Positions 1 through 10,058 are shown, numbered from the stretch's first letter. The stretch: 64,000 nt of DNA from Hyphomicrobiales bacterium (GCA_900466605.1 UBMU01000015.1:1-64000), one strand, 5' to 3'. Made by a program: numbers and translations. The notes: generated by a model from the letters alone, not told the origin.

Positions 1-14
1 CGATCGTCGAGTAA
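1..14 (+). CDS. tuf: Elongation factor Tu, last four codons (partial)
   Basis: The window opens inside a reading frame that ends Ile-Val-Glu-stop, after the last two bases of a serine-type codon. A Ser-Ile-Val-Glu-like tail is what EF-Tu has in Rhizobiaceae, and tuf is the usual gene immediately before rpsJ in this group. EF-Tu delivers aminoacyl-tRNA to the ribosome. Only the C-terminal tail is visible, so the identity rests on position and this short tail. Confidence 0.55.
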
Positions 15-325
15 TCTTCGTAACGGCCACTCTCAACGGAGTGGCCGCTTCGATGACAATATTATGAAGCAAGTGGCTTTGGCCGCTTGCTTATTACAAG
101 AAAATGTTGCACATGGCGCGCGAGCGCTGTTTGCGCCCTGCTTCGTTTATCGAATCGGGTGACTACAACAAACAATAAGGTGGCCGAAAGGCCTGAAGAC
201 TGGATAGGGGCGCGGTAACCCGTGGCCTCTCTCGATCTTTGAAACCGGTGGTCCGCCTTAGGAATAAGAACAGCCCGTGCCTACCCAAAAGGCGCACGGG
301 ATAACAAACACAAGGATAACGTCGA
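15..325 (+). other. Non-coding leader between tuf and rpsJ
   Basis: This 311-bp stretch has no convincing gene. It holds the two hairpins after tuf, a GGCC-GAAA-GGCC hairpin at 182-193, and a 7-bp stem (CCCGTGC 274-280 with GCACGGG 294-300) just upstream of the rpsJ ribosome binding site (AAGGA, about 312-316). It probably carries the S10 operon promoter and an untranslated leader, but I cannot assign promoter boxes with confidence. Confidence 0.5.
69..95 (+). terminator. Hairpin after tuf
   Basis: The arms GCAAGTGGC (69-77) and GCCGCTTGC (82-90) pair with one G-T, and TTATT follows. A second perfect 9-bp hairpin without a T tract lies just upstream (CGGCCACTC at 24-32, GAGTGGCCG at 39-47). 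Together they probably end or attenuate tuf transcription before the S10 leader. Confidence 0.5.
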
Positions 326-634
326 ATGAACGGCCAAAATATCCGCATTCGCCTGAAGGCGTTCGATCACCGCATTCTCGACGCTTCGACGCGCGAGATC
401 GTGTCGACGGCGAAGCGCACCGGCGCAAGCGTCCGGGGCCCCGTTCCGCTTCCGACTCGCATCGAGAAGTTTACGGTCAACCGGTCCCCACACATCGACA
501 AGAAGAGCCGCGAGCAGTTCGAGATGCGCACGCACAAGCGCCTTCTCGACATCGTTGACCCGACACCGCAGACGGTAGACGCGCTGATGAAGCTCGATCT
601 CGCCGCTGGTGTCGATGTTGAGATCAAGCTCTGA
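326..634 (+). CDS. rpsJ: 30S ribosomal protein uS10 (NusE)
   Basis: The 102-residue product starts [19 protein letters not shown] and matches uS10 along its whole length. uS10 binds in the head of the 30S subunit and, as NusE, also joins the NusB antitermination complex on RNA polymerase. It is the first gene of the S10 operon here, after a leader of about 300 bp. An AAGGA ribosome binding site lies about 10 bases before the ATG. rplC follows 34 bases downstream. Confidence 0.97.
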   Translation: MNGQNIRIRLKAFDHRILDASTREIVSTAKRTGASVRGPVPLPTRIEKFTVNRSPHIDKKSREQFEMRTHKRLLDIVDPTPQTVDALMKLDLAAGVDVEIKL

Positions 635-668
635 GCCCTGCTCGAGCTGAGTTGGAAGGATTGAACCG

Positions 669-1310
669 ATGCGTTCAGGTGTGATTGCACAGAAGGTCGG
701 CATGACCCGCGTCTATAACGACGCCGGCGAACATGTTCCGGTAACAGTACTGCGTATGGAAGGCTGCCAGGTTGTAGCCCAGCGCACAGTAGAAAAGAAC
801 GGCTACGCCGCAGTTCAGCTTGGTGCTGGCGCGGCAAAGGTCAAGAACACGTCGAAGGCAATGCGCGGCAACTTCGCCATCGCCAACGTCGAGCCGAAGG
901 CGAAGCTCGCTGAATTCCGCGTGACGGAAGACAACCTGCTCGACGTCGGCACCGAGCTCAAGGCTGGCCACTTCGCCGCCGGACAGCTCGTCGATGTCAC
1001 CGGCACGACGATTGGTAAGGGCTTTGCGGGCGCCATGAAGCGTCACGGCTTCGGCGGTCTTCGCGCCACGCACGGTGTGTCTGTTTCGCACCGCTCGCAC
1101 GGTTCGACCGGCTCGCGCCAGGATCCGGGCAAGGTTTTCAAGAACAAGAAGATGGCTGGTCACATGGGCCAGACGCGCGTTACGACTCAGAACCTGGAAG
1201 TGGTTTCGACCGATGAAGATCGCGGTCTGATCCTGATCAAGGGTGCTGTACCCGGTTCCAAGGGTGCCTGGATCATTGTGCGCGACGCCGTCAAGTCGGC
1301 CGCGAAGTAA
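669..1310 (+). CDS. rplC: 50S ribosomal protein uL3
   Basis: The 213-residue product has the uL3 layout: an N-terminal barrel beginning [20 protein letters not shown] and the long central loop rich in Gly, His and Arg (about residues 118-155, containing [13 protein letters not shown]) that reaches the peptidyl transferase centre. It is an early assembly protein of the 50S subunit. It lies second in the S10 operon, 13 bases before rplD. Confidence 0.97.
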   Translation: MRSGVIAQKVGMTRVYNDAGEHVPVTVLRMEGCQVVAQRTVEKNGYAAVQLGAGAAKVKNTSKAMRGNFAIANVEPKAKLAEFRVTEDNLLDVGTELKAGHFAAGQLVDVTGTTIGKGFAGAMKRHGFGGLRATHGVSVSHRSHGSTGSRQDPGKVFKNKKMAGHMGQTRVTTQNLEVVSTDEDRGLILIKGAVPGSKGAWIIVRDAVKSAAK

Positions 1311-1323
1311 GGGAGCCAGACCA

Positions 1324-1944
1324 ATGGAATTCAACGTCAAGACCCTCGAGGGAAAAGACGCAGGGAAGGTTTCTCTTTCTGACGCGATTTTCGGCCTCGA
1401 GCCCCGCGAAGACATTCTCGCCCGCGTTATCCGCTGGCAGCTTGCCAAGAAGCAGCAGGGCACGCACAAGGCTAAGGGCCGCGCCGAAGTATGGCGTACC
1501 GGTGCCAAGATGTACAAGCAGAAGGGTACGGGCCGCGCTCGTCACCATTCGGCTCGTGCTCCGCAGTTCCGCGGCGGTGGTAAGGCTCACGGCCCGGTTG
1601 TTCGCAGCCACGAACACGACCTTCCGAAGAAGGTTCGCGCTCTCGGCCTGCGTCTCGCTCTCTCCGCCAAGCTGAAGTCCGACGATGTCATCATCATCGA
1701 CAACCTGGTTGCTGCTGAAGCAAAGACCAAGGCGCTGGCATCGACCTTCGAGACACTCGGCCTGACCAACGCTCTCTTCATCGGTGGCGCTGAACTTGAT
1801 GGCAACTTCAAGCTCGCAGCCCAGAACATCCCGAACATCGATGTTCTGCCGATCCAGGGCATCAACGTTTATGACATCGTGCGCCGTGGCAAGCTCGTGC
1901 TTTCCAAGGCTGCCGTTGAAGCTCTAGAGGAGCGTTTCAAGTGA
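1324..1944 (+). CDS. rplD: 50S ribosomal protein uL4
   Basis: The 206-residue product starts [18 protein letters not shown]. The basic extended loop around residues 40-95 ([21 protein letters not shown]) lines the nascent-peptide exit tunnel. I use ATG 1324, preceded by GGGAGCC, rather than the longer frame from 1243 that overlaps rplC. It overlaps rplW by four bases. In gammaproteobacteria uL4 represses its own operon; no E. coli-like L4 leader is evident here. Confidence 0.97.
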   Translation: MEFNVKTLEGKDAGKVSLSDAIFGLEPREDILARVIRWQLAKKQQGTHKAKGRAEVWRTGAKMYKQKGTGRARHHSARAPQFRGGGKAHGPVVRSHEHDLPKKVRALGLRLALSAKLKSDDVIIIDNLVAAEAKTKALASTFETLGLTNALFIGGAELDGNFKLAAQNIPNIDVLPIQGINVYDIVRRGKLVLSKAAVEALEERFK

Positions 1945-2234
1945 CCGATCTTCGCCACTATGATGTGATCGTCTCGCCGGCGATCACCGAAAAGTCCACT
2001 CTGGTATCGGAAAACAATCAGGTTGTTTTCAATGTCGCCAAGACGGCGTCGAAGCCGGAAATCAAGGCTGCAGTCGAGGCGCTCTTTGGCGTCAAGGTCA
2101 CGGCCGTCAACACTCTGCTCCGCAAGGGCAAGACCAGGCGTTTTCGTGGTATTGCCGGCAAGCAGAAGGACGTGAAGAAGGCAATCGTGACTTTGGCTGA
2201 AGGCCAGACGATCGACGTCTCCACCGGTCTCTGA
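1941..2234 (+). CDS. rplW: 50S ribosomal protein uL23
   Basis: The 97-residue protein starts [20 protein letters not shown], the classic uL23 opening. It sits at the tunnel exit, where it docks trigger factor and SRP. It starts inside the end of rplD (four-base ATGA-type overlap), implying translational coupling, and is followed 11 bases later by rplB. Confidence 0.97.
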   Translation: MTDLRHYDVIVSPAITEKSTLVSENNQVVFNVAKTASKPEIKAAVEALFGVKVTAVNTLLRKGKTRRFRGIAGKQKDVKKAIVTLAEGQTIDVSTGL

Positions 2235-2245
2235 GGTATAAAAAA

Positions 2246-3082
2246 ATGGCATTGAAAACATTCAATCCGACGACCCCGAGCCAGCGTCAGCTGGTCATCG
2301 TTGATCGCTCCTCGCTCTACAAGGGCAAGCCGGTCAAGGCGCTGACGGAAGGTCTGACAAAGAGCGGCGGTCGTAACAACCTCGGCCGCATCACCGCTCG
2401 ATTCATCGGCGGCGGTCACAAGCGTACGTATCGCCTGATCGACTTCAAGCGTCGCAAGTTCGACGTCGAAGGCACTGTCGAGCGTATCGAATACGACCCG
2501 AACCGTACGGCGTTCATCGCGCTGATCAGCTATGCTGACGGCGAGAAGGCCTACATCATCGCTCCGCAGCGCCTTGCTGCTGGCGACAAGGTTATCGCTT
2601 CGGAAAAGGCTGTCGACGTAAAGCCCGGCAACACCATGCCGCTGCAGTACATCCCGGTCGGCTCCATCATCCACAACGTGGAAATGAAGCCGGGCAAGGG
2701 CGGTCAGATCGCTCGCTCCGCCGGTGGTTACGCTCAGCTCGTCGGTCGCGACCAGGGCATGGCGATCCTTCGCCTGAACTCTGGCGAACAGCGTCTCGTC
2801 CATGGCTCCTGCCTTGCTTCGATCGGTGCGGTTTCGAACCCTGACCATGCCAACATCAACGACGGCAAGGCCGGTCGTACTGTTTGGCGCGGCAAGCGTC
2901 CGCACAACCGCGGTGTCGTCATGAACCCGGTCGACCATCCGCACGGCGGTGGTGAAGGCCGCACCTCTGGTGGCCGTCACCCGGTTACTCCGTGGGGCAA
3001 GCCGACCAAGGGCAAGCGCACACGGTCGAACAAGTCGACCGACAAGATGATCATGCGCTCGCGTCATCAGCGTAAGAAGTAA
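2246..3082 (+). CDS. rplB: 50S ribosomal protein uL2
   Basis: The 278-residue product is full length for uL2. It has the N-terminal [17 protein letters not shown] opening, an OB-like central domain and the C-terminal basic segment with the signature [13 protein letters not shown] (around residues 223-235), which is needed for peptidyl transferase activity and subunit joining. It lies between rplW and rpsS in the usual S10 order. Confidence 0.98.
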   Translation: MALKTFNPTTPSQRQLVIVDRSSLYKGKPVKALTEGLTKSGGRNNLGRITARFIGGGHKRTYRLIDFKRRKFDVEGTVERIEYDPNRTAFIALISYADGEKAYIIAPQRLAAGDKVIASEKAVDVKPGNTMPLQYIPVGSIIHNVEMKPGKGGQIARSAGGYAQLVGRDQGMAILRLNSGEQRLVHGSCLASIGAVSNPDHANINDGKAGRTVWRGKRPHNRGVVMNPVDHPHGGGEGRTSGGRHPVTPWGKPTKGKRTRSNKSTDKMIMRSRHQRKK

Positions 3083-3097
3083 GAGAGGAAGTCTCCA

Positions 3098-3376
3098 ATG
3101 GCTCGTTCAGTATGGAAAGGTCCGTTCGTTGACGGCTATCTTCTCAAGAAGGCTGAGAAGGTTCGTGAAGGCGGACGTGCAGAAGTAATCAAGATCTGGA
3201 GCCGTCGCTCCACGATCCTGCCGCAGTTCGTCGGTCTCACCTTCGGCGTCTACAACGGCAGCAAGCATGTTCCGGTCAGCGTCAATGAAGACATGGTCGG
3301 TCATAAATTCGGTGAATTCTCTCCGACCCGGACCTACTACGGTCACGGTGCGGACAAGAAGGCAAAGAGGAAGTAA
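3098..3376 (+). CDS. rpsS: 30S ribosomal protein uS19
   Basis: The 92-residue product starts [20 protein letters not shown] and carries the conserved [17 protein letters not shown] region at its C-terminus. uS19 pairs with uS13 in the 30S head and contacts the A-site tRNA. It starts 15 bases after rplB behind AGAGAGGAAG, and rplV starts two bases after its stop. Confidence 0.97.
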   Translation: MARSVWKGPFVDGYLLKKAEKVREGGRAEVIKIWSRRSTILPQFVGLTFGVYNGSKHVPVSVNEDMVGHKFGEFSPTRTYYGHGADKKAKRK

Positions 3377-3378
3377 TC

Positions 3379-3768
3379 ATGGGCAAGGCAAAAGCCGAAC
3401 GCCGGCTGAAGGACAACGAGGCGCAAGCAGTCGCCCGTACGCTCCGCGTCAGCCCACAGAAGCTCAACCTCGTTGCTGCGGCTATCCGCGGCAAGAAGGT
3501 CGATCGTGCACTCGCTGAGCTGGAATTCTCCCGCAAGCGCATCGCAGGCGCCGTCAAGAAGACGCTCGAATCTGCGATCGCAAACGCCGAGAACAACCAC
3601 GACCTCGACGTTGACACGCTGGTTGTCGCAGAAGCCTACGTCGGCAAGTCGATCGTCATGAAGCGTTTCCACGCTCGTGGCCGTGGCCGCGCATCTCGCA
3701 TCGAGAAGCCGTTCGCGCACCTCACGATCGTTGTCCGCGAAGTGCAGGCACAAGAGGAGGCCGCATAA
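3379..3768 (+). CDS. rplV: 50S ribosomal protein uL22
   Basis: The 129-residue product includes the globular domain with [20 protein letters not shown] and the beta-hairpin ([21 protein letters not shown]) that narrows the exit tunnel. Its TAA shares one base with the rpsC ATG (TAATG), so the two are tightly coupled. Confidence 0.97.
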   Translation: MGKAKAERRLKDNEAQAVARTLRVSPQKLNLVAAAIRGKKVDRALAELEFSRKRIAGAVKKTLESAIANAENNHDLDVDTLVVAEAYVGKSIVMKRFHARGRGRASRIEKPFAHLTIVVREVQAQEEAA

Positions 3769-4487
3769 TGGGTCAGAAAATCAATCCAATCGGTTTCCGT
3801 CTTGGCATCAACCGTACCTGGGATAGCCGCTGGTTTGCGGACAATGCCGAGTACGGTCAGCTGCTGCACGAAGACCTGAAGATGCGCAAGTTCGTGATGA
3901 GCGAACTGAAGCAGGCTGGTATCGCCAAGGTGGTCATCGAGCGTCCGCACAAGAAGTGCCGCGTTACGATCCACTCGGCTCGTCCGGGCCTGATCATCGG
4001 CAAGAAGGGCGCAGACATCGACAAGCTTCGCAAGAAGCTGTCTGATATGACGAATTCCGAAACGCACCTCAACATCGTTGAAGTTCGCAAGCCGGAAGTC
4101 GACGCTACGCTCGTCGCACAGTCGATCGCTCAGCAGCTCGAGCGTCGTGTTGCTTTCCGTCGCGCCATGAAGCGTGCCGTTCAGTCTGCAATGCGTCTTG
4201 GCGCCGAAGGCATCAAGATCACCTGCGCAGGCCGTCTCGGCGGTGCTGAAATCGCTCGTACGGAGTGGTACCGCGAAGGTCGCGTTCCGCTGCACACGCT
4301 GCGCGCTGACATCGACTACGGCACAGCTGAAGCGGAAACCGCTTTTGGCATTTGCGGCATCAAGGTTTGGATCTTCAAGGGCGAAATCCTTGAGCATGAT
4401 CCGATGGCCTCCGAGCGCCGCGCACTCGAGGGTGACGCTCAGGGTCCGGCAAGCCGTGATCGCGATCGTCGCCGCGACAACGCTTAA
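3768..4487 (+). CDS. rpsC: 30S ribosomal protein uS3
   Basis: The 239-residue protein starts [23 protein letters not shown]-type domain with [19 protein letters not shown] spans roughly residues 60-100, and the C-terminal domain contains [19 protein letters not shown]. uS3 forms part of the mRNA entry tunnel. The tail is acidic and basic mixed and disordered-looking, as usual for alphaproteobacteria. rplP follows after 36 bases. Confidence 0.97.
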   Translation: MGQKINPIGFRLGINRTWDSRWFADNAEYGQLLHEDLKMRKFVMSELKQAGIAKVVIERPHKKCRVTIHSARPGLIIGKKGADIDKLRKKLSDMTNSETHLNIVEVRKPEVDATLVAQSIAQQLERRVAFRRAMKRAVQSAMRLGAEGIKITCAGRLGGAEIARTEWYREGRVPLHTLRADIDYGTAEAETAFGICGIKVWIFKGEILEHDPMASERRALEGDAQGPASRDRDRRRDNA

Positions 4488-4523
4488 TAGCGTTGGTGGC
4501 AGATAAGTTCGGAGAATAAGAAA

Positions 4524-4937
4524 ATGTTGCAGCCAAAGCGTACCAAGTACCGCAAGCAATTTAAGGGCCGCATCAAGGGCGTCGCCAAGGGTGGTTCTGA
4601 CCTGGCCTTCGGTGAATTCGGCCTTAAGGCTCAAGAGCCGAACCGCGTAAATGCACGCGAGATCGAAGCGGCCCGCCGCGCGATCACGCGTTACATGAAG
4701 CGCGCCGGCCGTGTATGGATCCGCGTGTTCCCGGATGTTCCGGTAACCGCAAAGCCGACCGAAGTCCGTATGGGTAAGGGTAAGGGCTCTGTTGAATATT
4801 GGGCATGCAAGGTCAAGCCAGGCCGTATGATGTTCGAAATCGACGGTGTCAGCGAAGAGATCGCTCGCGAAGCGCTTCGCCTCGGCTCTGCCAAGCTCTC
4901 GGTCAAGACGCGCTTCGTACAGCGCATTGCAGAGTAA
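4524..4937 (+). CDS. rplP: 50S ribosomal protein uL16
   Basis: The 137-residue product starts [19 protein letters not shown] and contains the conserved [19 protein letters not shown] segment (about residues 81-99), whose first arginine is the residue hydroxylated by YcfD/RoxA in some bacteria. uL16 organises the A-site region of the 50S subunit. It is followed 12 bases later by rpmC. Confidence 0.97.
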   Translation: MLQPKRTKYRKQFKGRIKGVAKGGSDLAFGEFGLKAQEPNRVNAREIEAARRAITRYMKRAGRVWIRVFPDVPVTAKPTEVRMGKGKGSVEYWACKVKPGRMMFEIDGVSEEIAREALRLGSAKLSVKTRFVQRIAE

Positions 4938-4949
4938 GGAGCAAGGCAC

Positions 4950-5150
4950 ATGAAAGCCGAAGAAGTTCGCGGCCTGACGGCCGATCAGCTCAAGGACAAG
5001 CTCGCCGACCTGAAGAAGGAGCAGTTCAACCTGCGCTTCCAGAAGGCCACCGGCCAGCTCGAAAAGTCCTCTCGCGTCAACGAAGTTCGCAAGGACATCG
5101 CCCGCGTGAAAACCATTGCCCGCCAGAAGGCGGCAGAAGCAAAGGCCTAA
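4950..5150 (+). CDS. rpmC: 50S ribosomal protein uL29
   Basis: The 66-residue, highly charged helical protein starts [18 protein letters not shown] and contains the uL29 signature [14 protein letters not shown]. It sits near the tunnel exit with uL23. The spacing to rpsQ is four bases. Confidence 0.96.
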   Translation: MKAEEVRGLTADQLKDKLADLKKEQFNLRFQKATGQLEKSSRVNEVRKDIARVKTIARQKAAEAKA

Positions 5151-5154
5151 GAAT

Positions 5155-5394
5155 ATGCCGAAGCGCATCCTGCAGGGCGTCGTCGTTGGCGACAAGAACG
5201 AAAAGACTGTAGTTGTTCGCGTTGAGCGTCGTTTCGCTCACCCGCTGCTCCAGAAGACCGTTCGTCGTTCCAAGAAGTACAAGGCCCACGACGAAAACAA
5301 TCAGTACAAGATCGGCGATAGCGTATCCATCGAGGAATGCGCGCCGATCTCCAAGGACAAGCGTTGGACGGTCGTTTCCGCCCAGGCCAAGTAA
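5155..5394 (+). CDS. rpsQ: 30S ribosomal protein uS17
   Basis: The 79-residue OB-fold protein starts [21 protein letters not shown] place the start at ATG 5155, four bases after rpmC, not at the in-frame ATG 5116 inside rpmC, because uS17 begins with MPKR and is about 80 residues. It is the last gene before a 261-bp gap with a strong hairpin, so it may end the first ribosomal transcript. Confidence 0.96.
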   Translation: MPKRILQGVVVGDKNEKTVVVRVERRFAHPLLQKTVRRSKKYKAHDENNQYKIGDSVSIEECAPISKDKRWTVVSAQAK

Positions 5395-5447
5395 GATTTT
5401 TGCGCGAGGCCTTGCGTCTCGCGGAAATATCTGTATGAAGCAGCGTC

Positions 5448-5475
5448 AGAACGCTCGTTCGGCGAGCGTTCTTTT
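5448..5475 (+). terminator. Rho-independent terminator after rpsQ
   Basis: A perfect 10-bp stem (AGAACGCTCG 5448-5457, CGAGCGTTCT 5463-5472) with a five-base loop is followed by TTT. A smaller hairpin CGCGAG/CTCGCG lies upstream (5403-5423). The remaining gap up to rplN at 5656 probably holds a promoter for the next unit. Confidence 0.75.
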
Positions 5476-5655
5476 GCTTTGAGCGCACGGAAGGTCCCAT
5501 TGGGGAAACCACCCTGGCACGATCGATCCCGCGCTATTCAAGCTATGCCGTGTTTTCGCCTGCTCTCGTGGCAAGCGGCCGGCTGACAATTTTCATAAGC
5601 CGGGGAAGGGGGCTTCTAGCCCAACCATTCCGGTAAACCAAAAAGGCGACCTGAT

Positions 5656-6024
5656 ATGATTCAGATGCAAACAAACCTCGACGTGGCGGATAATTCCGGC
5701 GCACGTCGTGTCATGTGCATCAAGGTGCTGGGCGGCTCGAAGCGCAAGTATGCCGGGATCGGCGACGTTATCGTCGTTTCGATCAAGGAAGCGATCCCGC
5801 GCGGCCGCGTGAAGAAGGGTGACGTGATGAAGGCGGTGGTCGTTCGGACCGCCAAGGAAATCCGTCGCGTTGATGGTTCCATCATCCGCTTCGACACGAA
5901 TGCAGCAGTCCTCATCGACAACAAAAAAGAGCCGATCGGCACCCGCATCTTCGGACCGGTTCCGCGCGAACTTCGCGCCAAGAACCACATGAAGATCATC
6001 TCGCTGGCTCCCGAAGTACTGTAA
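5656..6024 (+). CDS. rplN: 50S ribosomal protein uL14
   Basis: The 122-residue product starts [20 protein letters not shown], full length for uL14. It has the conserved [20 protein letters not shown] stretch near residue 95. It forms the bS16-facing bridge and the RsfS silencing site. It opens the spc-like part of the cluster after the rpsQ terminator. Confidence 0.97.
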   Translation: MIQMQTNLDVADNSGARRVMCIKVLGGSKRKYAGIGDVIVVSIKEAIPRGRVKKGDVMKAVVVRTAKEIRRVDGSIIRFDTNAAVLIDNKKEPIGTRIFGPVPRELRAKNHMKIISLAPEVL

Positions 6025-6036
6025 GGAGCGCGAACG

Positions 6037-6339
6037 ATGCAAAAGATTCGTAAGGGCGACAAGGTCGTCATGCTCGCAGGCAAGGACAAGGGCCGTACCG
6101 GCGAAGTCCTTCAGGTTCTGCCCAAGGAAGATCGCGCCGTAGTTCGTGGCGTCAACGTCGTAAAGCGCCACCAGCGCCAGACGCAGACCCAGGAAGCCGG
6201 CATCATCAGCAAGGAAGCCTCGGTTCACTTGTCCAACCTCTCGATCATCGACAAGGACGGCAAGCCGACCCGCGTCGGTTTCAAGGTTGTTGACGGCAAG
6301 AAGGTCCGTGTGGCTAAGCGTTCCGGTGAGGTGATCTGA
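6037..6339 (+). CDS. rplX: 50S ribosomal protein uL24
   Basis: The 100-residue product starts [19 protein letters not shown], an N-terminal KOW motif ([15 protein letters not shown]), and ends with the usual beta-rich tail. uL24 is one of the two assembly initiators of the 50S subunit. Its TGA overlaps the rplE ATG by one base. Confidence 0.97.
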   Translation: MQKIRKGDKVVMLAGKDKGRTGEVLQVLPKEDRAVVRGVNVVKRHQRQTQTQEAGIISKEASVHLSNLSIIDKDGKPTRVGFKVVDGKKVRVAKRSGEVI

Positions 6340-6896
6340 TGGCTAACGCAAAGTACGAGCCGCGGCTCAAGAAGGAATATGTCGAGCGCATTCGTGCGGC
6401 GATGCAGGAGAAGTTCTCCTACGCCAACGAAATGATGATTCCGAAGCTCGACAAGATTGTAATCAACATGGGTGTTGGCGAAGCAACGGCTGATTCGAAG
6501 AAGCCGACTGTTGCTGCAGCTGACCTGGCCGCTATCGCTGGTCAGAAGCCGGTCATCACCCGTGCACGCAACTCCATCGCTGGCTTCAAGGTCCGCGAGC
6601 AGATGCCGATCGGCGCAAAGGTTACCCTGCGCGGCGCTCGCATGTACGAGTTCCTGGACCGTCTCGTGAACATCGCTCTTCCGCGTGTTCGCGACTTCCG
6701 CGGCCTGAACCCGAAGAGCTTTGACGGCCGTGGCAACTTTGCCATGGGCATCAAGGAGCACATTGTGTTCCCTGAGATCAACTACGATAAGGTTGATCAG
6801 ATGTGGGGCATGGACATCATCGTTTGCACGACGGCAACGAAGGACGACGAAGCACGGGCTCTGCTTACAGAGTTTAGCTTCCCGTTCCGTCAGTAA
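6339..6896 (+). CDS. rplE: 50S ribosomal protein uL5
   Basis: The 185-residue product contains the uL5 signature region ([15 protein letters not shown], about residues 31-45) and the P-site loop region with [15 protein letters not shown]. uL5 binds 5S rRNA and contacts P-site tRNA. It is coupled to rplX by a TGATG overlap and followed by rpsN after 32 bases. Confidence 0.97.
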   Translation: MANAKYEPRLKKEYVERIRAAMQEKFSYANEMMIPKLDKIVINMGVGEATADSKKPTVAAADLAAIAGQKPVITRARNSIAGFKVREQMPIGAKVTLRGARMYEFLDRLVNIALPRVRDFRGLNPKSFDGRGNFAMGIKEHIVFPEINYDKVDQMWGMDIIVCTTATKDDEARALLTEFSFPFRQ

Positions 6897-6928
6897 CCGT
6901 AACGACGAGCGTAGAAAAGGAACCGCAC

Positions 6929-7234
6929 ATGGCGAAGACAAGCGCAGTTGAAAAGAACAAGCGCCGCCGTACTACGGTCGCTAACCAGGCTGCCAAGCGC
7001 GCAGCTCTGAAGGCGATCATCATGAACCAGGCTCTTCCGATCGAAGAGCGGTTCAAGGCCTCGATCAAGCTGGCATCCCTGCCGCGCGATGGATCGAAGA
7101 CCCGTATTCGCAACCGTTGTGAAGTATCGGGCCGTCCGCGCGCATACTACCGCAAACTGCGCATGTCGCGTATCGCGCTGCGTGAACTCGGCAATCTCGG
7201 CAAGGTGCCGGGCATCGTCAAGTCGAGCTGGTAA
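6929..7234 (+). CDS. rpsN: 30S ribosomal protein uS14 (zinc-free form)
   Basis: The 101-residue protein starts [20 protein letters not shown] and has the C-terminal core [24 protein letters not shown]. It is the long form with a single cysteine, so it lacks the CXXC pairs of the short zinc-binding type. uS14 is a late assembly protein of the 30S head. Confidence 0.97.
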   Translation: MAKTSAVEKNKRRRTTVANQAAKRAALKAIIMNQALPIEERFKASIKLASLPRDGSKTRIRNRCEVSGRPRAYYRKLRMSRIALRELGNLGKVPGIVKSSW

Positions 7235-7246
7235 GGAGCAGGTTAG

Positions 7247-7645
7247 ATGACAATGACTGATCCGTTGGGCGATATGCTCACTCGCATCCGCAACGGCGCT
7301 TCTCGCCGCAAGTCGTCGGTATCGACGCCTGCTTCGAAGCTCCGTGCACGCGTTCTCGATGTTCTGCAGTCCGAAGGCTACATCCGTGGCTATTCTGTTG
7401 TCGATTTCGGCAATGGCAAGTCGGAACTCAGCATCGAGCTGAAGTACTACGAAGGCGCATCGGTGATCCGTGAGATCGGCCGTGTGTCCAAGCCGGGCCG
7501 CCGGGTTTATGTCTCGGTCAAGTCCATTCCGCAGGTCGCGAACGGCCTCGGCATCACCATCCTTTCGACCCCGAAGGGCGTGATGGCCGATCACCAGGCT
7601 CGCGAACAGAACGTTGGTGGCGAGGTTCTTTGCTCGGTCTTCTAA
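7247..7645 (+). CDS. rpsH: 30S ribosomal protein uS8
   Basis: The 132-residue product starts [20 protein letters not shown] and ends with the conserved GGEVLCSVF. An alternative start two codons in (MTDPLGDML) is possible; the upstream AAGGAGC fits the first ATG with about 7 bases spacing. uS8 nucleates the 30S platform and in E. coli represses the spc operon. Confidence 0.97.
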   Translation: MTMTDPLGDMLTRIRNGASRRKSSVSTPASKLRARVLDVLQSEGYIRGYSVVDFGNGKSELSIELKYYEGASVIREIGRVSKPGRRVYVSVKSIPQVANGLGITILSTPKGVMADHQAREQNVGGEVLCSVF

Positions 7646-7687
7646 GGCTGAGCAAGGATCTCCATAGCGAACAGACAGGATTGAAAC

Positions 7688-8221
7688 ATGTCTCGTATCG
7701 GTAAAAAGCCCGTTCAGGTACCTGCTGGGATTACGGCTACGGTCGAAGGCCAGAAGGTTACTGCAAAGGGCCCGAAGGGCGAGCTGTTCTTCGTCGCAAA
7801 CGACGAAGTCGGCGTTACGCTCGAAAACAATGCGGTTGTGGTCACGCCGCTCACGCAGTCCAAGGATGCTCGTTCGAAGTGGGGCATGTCCCGCACGATG
7901 ATCGAAAACATCTTCAAGGGCGTCAAGGACGGCTTTGAGCGCAAGCTCGAAATCAACGGCGTCGGTTACCGCGCGTCGCTTCAGGGCAAGAACCTGCAGC
8001 TGGCACTCGGTTTCAGCCACGACGTGGTCTATGAGCCTCCGGTCGGCATCACGATCGCTGTTCCGAAGCCTACTGAAATTGTTGTCACCGGCATCAATAA
8101 GCAGCAGGTCGGTCAGGTTGCCGCCGAAATCCGCGAATACCGCGGTCCTGAGCCTTACAAGGGCAAGGGCGTCAAGTATGCCGGCGAACGCATCGTTCGC
8201 AAAGAAGGCAAGAAGAAGTAA
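7688..8221 (+). CDS. rplF: 50S ribosomal protein uL6
   Basis: The 177-residue product starts [20 protein letters not shown], with two repeated domains and the C-terminal signature [18 protein letters not shown]. uL6 lies near the GTPase-associated centre of the 50S subunit. It precedes rplR by 12 bases. Confidence 0.97.
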   Translation: MSRIGKKPVQVPAGITATVEGQKVTAKGPKGELFFVANDEVGVTLENNAVVVTPLTQSKDARSKWGMSRTMIENIFKGVKDGFERKLEINGVGYRASLQGKNLQLALGFSHDVVYEPPVGITIAVPKPTEIVVTGINKQQVGQVAAEIREYRGPEPYKGKGVKYAGERIVRKEGKKK

Positions 8222-8233
8222 GGATCACGCGAA

Positions 8234-8596
8234 ATGGCTAGCAGGAAAGAAGCACTTGCACGTCGTGCCAACCGCGTGCGCCGTCACCTCAAGTCGGTGG
8301 CCAATGGTCGGCCGCGCCTGTCGGTTCATCGCTCCTCGAAGAACATTTACGTTCAGGTCATCGACGATGTTGCAGGCAAGACGCTCGCGTCCGCCTCGAC
8401 CCTCGATAAGGACCTGCGCGGTTCTCTGAAGACCGGTGCTGACACGGCAGCCGCCGCTCTCGTAGGCAAGCTCGTTGCTGAGCGCGCTTCGAAGGCAGGC
8501 GTCAAGGAAGTCGTGTTCGACCGTGGCGCCTTCATCTACCACGGCCGCATCAAGGCTTTGGCAGACGCAGCCCGCGAAGGCGGTCTGTCCTTCTGA
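8234..8596 (+). CDS. rplR: 50S ribosomal protein uL18
   Basis: The 120-residue protein starts [20 protein letters not shown], with the basic N-terminus that binds 5S rRNA and a C-terminal [19 protein letters not shown] as is standard. A hairpin with TTTT lies directly after it, separating it from rpsE. Confidence 0.97.
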   Translation: MASRKEALARRANRVRRHLKSVANGRPRLSVHRSSKNIYVQVIDDVAGKTLASASTLDKDLRGSLKTGADTAAAALVGKLVAERASKAGVKEVVFDRGAFIYHGRIKALADAAREGGLSF

Positions 8597-8604
8597 TCAA
8601 GATT

Positions 8605-8638
8605 TCCGGCCGGAGCCTCAGGCTTCCGGCCGGATTTT
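8605..8638 (+). terminator. Hairpin with T tract between rplR and rpsE
   Basis: CCGGCCGGAGCC and GGCTTCCGGCCGG form a GC-rich stem with one bulged base and a short loop, followed by TTTT. Because rpsE belongs to the same gene set downstream, it is more likely an attenuator or processing site than an absolute end. Confidence 0.55.
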
Positions 8639-8729
8639 CACCGGACCGCAAACACTCTTCCTAAGGAGAGGTTGATGCGGTCCTCGTTTTGTTTGCCGTT
8701 CCACCCGCAAAAGAAAAAGGAAAAGGACA

Positions 8730-9299
8730 ATGGCACAGGAAAGAAGAGGTTCTCGCGACGATCGCCAGAACCGTGAAGAACGCGATAGCGAGTTCGTCGA
8801 CAAGCTGGTCGCGATCAACCGCGTTGCGAAGGTTGTAAAGGGTGGCCGCCGTTTCGGTTTCGCTGCTCTCGTCGTCGTCGGTGACCAGAAGGGCCGCGTT
8901 GGCTTCGGTCACGGCAAGGCGCGCGAAGTGCCGGAAGCAATCCGCAAGGCGACTGAAGCTGCCAAGCGCGAACTGATCTTCGTACCGCTGCGTGACGGTC
9001 GTACGCTGCATCACGACGTTCATGGCCGCCATGGCGCCGGCAAGGTTCTGCTTCGTTCGGCTAAGGTCGGTACCGGTATCATCGCCGGTGGCCCGATGCG
9101 CGCTGTTTTCGAAACGCTCGGCGTTCACGACGTCGTCGCCAAGTCGACCGGTTCGTCGAACCCATACAACATGGTTCGCGCTACCTTCGACGCTCTGAAG
9201 CACCAGGTTCACCCGAAGGACATCGCAGCTCAGCGCGGCATCAAGTATGCAACGCTCCAGGCTCGCCGTGCCGCTTCTGGTAACGCTTCTGAAGAATAA
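8730..9299 (+). CDS. rpsE: 30S ribosomal protein uS5
   Basis: The 189-residue product has the N-terminal double-stranded RNA-binding fold ([20 protein letters not shown]) and the C-terminal domain with SKSTG-like residues [20 protein letters not shown]. uS5 guards mRNA entry and decoding accuracy. It is preceded by AAAGGAAAAGGAC and starts the rpsE-rpmD-rplO subgroup after a 133-bp gap. Confidence 0.97.
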   Translation: MAQERRGSRDDRQNREERDSEFVDKLVAINRVAKVVKGGRRFGFAALVVVGDQKGRVGFGHGKAREVPEAIRKATEAAKRELIFVPLRDGRTLHHDVHGRHGAGKVLLRSAKVGTGIIAGGPMRAVFETLGVHDVVAKSTGSSNPYNMVRATFDALKHQVHPKDIAAQRGIKYATLQARRAASGNASEE

Positions 9300-9312
9300 G
9301 AGGAGCTGATCC

Positions 9313-9522
9313 ATGGCCAAGGCTACAAAGAAGACCGAAGCGAAGACGGTCACCGTCGAGCAGATCGGCAGCCCGATTCGCCGTCCAGATGTCCAGCAGC
9401 GCACGCTGATCGGCCTCGGACTGAACAAGATGCACCGTCGCCGCACGCTGGAAGATACCCCTTCCGTTCGCGGCATGATCCGTGCTGTCCAGCATCTCGT
9501 TCGCGTCGTCGACGAGAAGTAA
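9313..9522 (+). CDS. rpmD: 50S ribosomal protein uL30
   Basis: The 69-residue protein has a short Lys/Ala-rich N-terminal extension ([13 protein letters not shown]) followed by the uL30 core [18 protein letters not shown] and [13 protein letters not shown]. Its position between rpsE and rplO is conserved. Confidence 0.96.
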   Translation: MAKATKKTEAKTVTVEQIGSPIRRPDVQQRTLIGLGLNKMHRRRTLEDTPSVRGMIRAVQHLVRVVDEK

Positions 9523-9537
9523 GCCGGGAGATTCGCT

Positions 9538-10011
9538 ATGAAACTCAATGAAATCAAAGACAACGAAGGTTCGACCCACAGCCGCAAGCGCCTCGGCCGC
9601 GGTATTGGTTCGGGCTCAGGCAAGACCGGTGGTCGCGGCGTCAAGGGTCAGAAGTCCCGTTCAGGCGTTGCCATCAACGGCTTTGAAGGCGGTCAGATGC
9701 CAATCTACCGTCGTCTACCGAAGCGCGGCTTCAACAACATCTTCAAGGCCGACTTCGTCGTCGTGTCGCTGGAGCGTGTTCAGACCGCCATCGACGCCGG
9801 CAAACTCGACGCCAAGGCGACTGTCGACGCAGCAGCTCTCAAGGCTGCGGGCGTGATTCGCCGCGTCAAGGATGGTGTTCGCGTTCTCGCCGACGGCGAG
9901 CTGAAGGCAAAGGTCAAGTTCGAAGTAGCTGGTGCTTCCAAGCCGGCGATCGAAAAGATCGAAAAGGCTGGCGGTTCCGTCACGCTTCTTTCTGCCGCAG
10001 CTGCAGAGTAA
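9538..10011 (+). CDS. rplO: 50S ribosomal protein uL15
   Basis: The 157-residue product starts [20 protein letters not shown], followed by the glycine-rich RNA-binding arm ([19 protein letters not shown]) and the globular C-terminal domain. It ends in an alanine-rich tail. A strong terminator follows within 20 bases, so this gene closes its unit. Confidence 0.97.
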   Translation: MKLNEIKDNEGSTHSRKRLGRGIGSGSGKTGGRGVKGQKSRSGVAINGFEGGQMPIYRRLPKRGFNNIFKADFVVVSLERVQTAIDAGKLDAKATVDAAALKAAGVIRRVKDGVRVLADGELKAKVKFEVAGASKPAIEKIEKAGGSVTLLSAAAAE

Positions 10012-10027
10012 TTTAATCTATGATAAG

Positions 10028-10058
10028 TCGCCCGGGGTGCTTCACACCGGGCGATTTT
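10028..10058 (+). terminator. Rho-independent terminator after rplO
   Basis: A 12-bp stem with a single mismatch (TCGCCCGGGGTG 10028-10039, CACACCGGGCGA 10043-10054) and a three-base loop is followed by TTTT. The next gene, secY, is 190 bp further on and must be served by readthrough or its own promoter. Confidence 0.75.

Noticed and set aside
3636..5195. Long minus-strand frame (519 codons) across rpsC-rpmC
   Set aside because: It is the antisense shadow of GC-rich ribosomal protein genes; the composition of the translation is unlike a protein and the plus-strand genes are certain.
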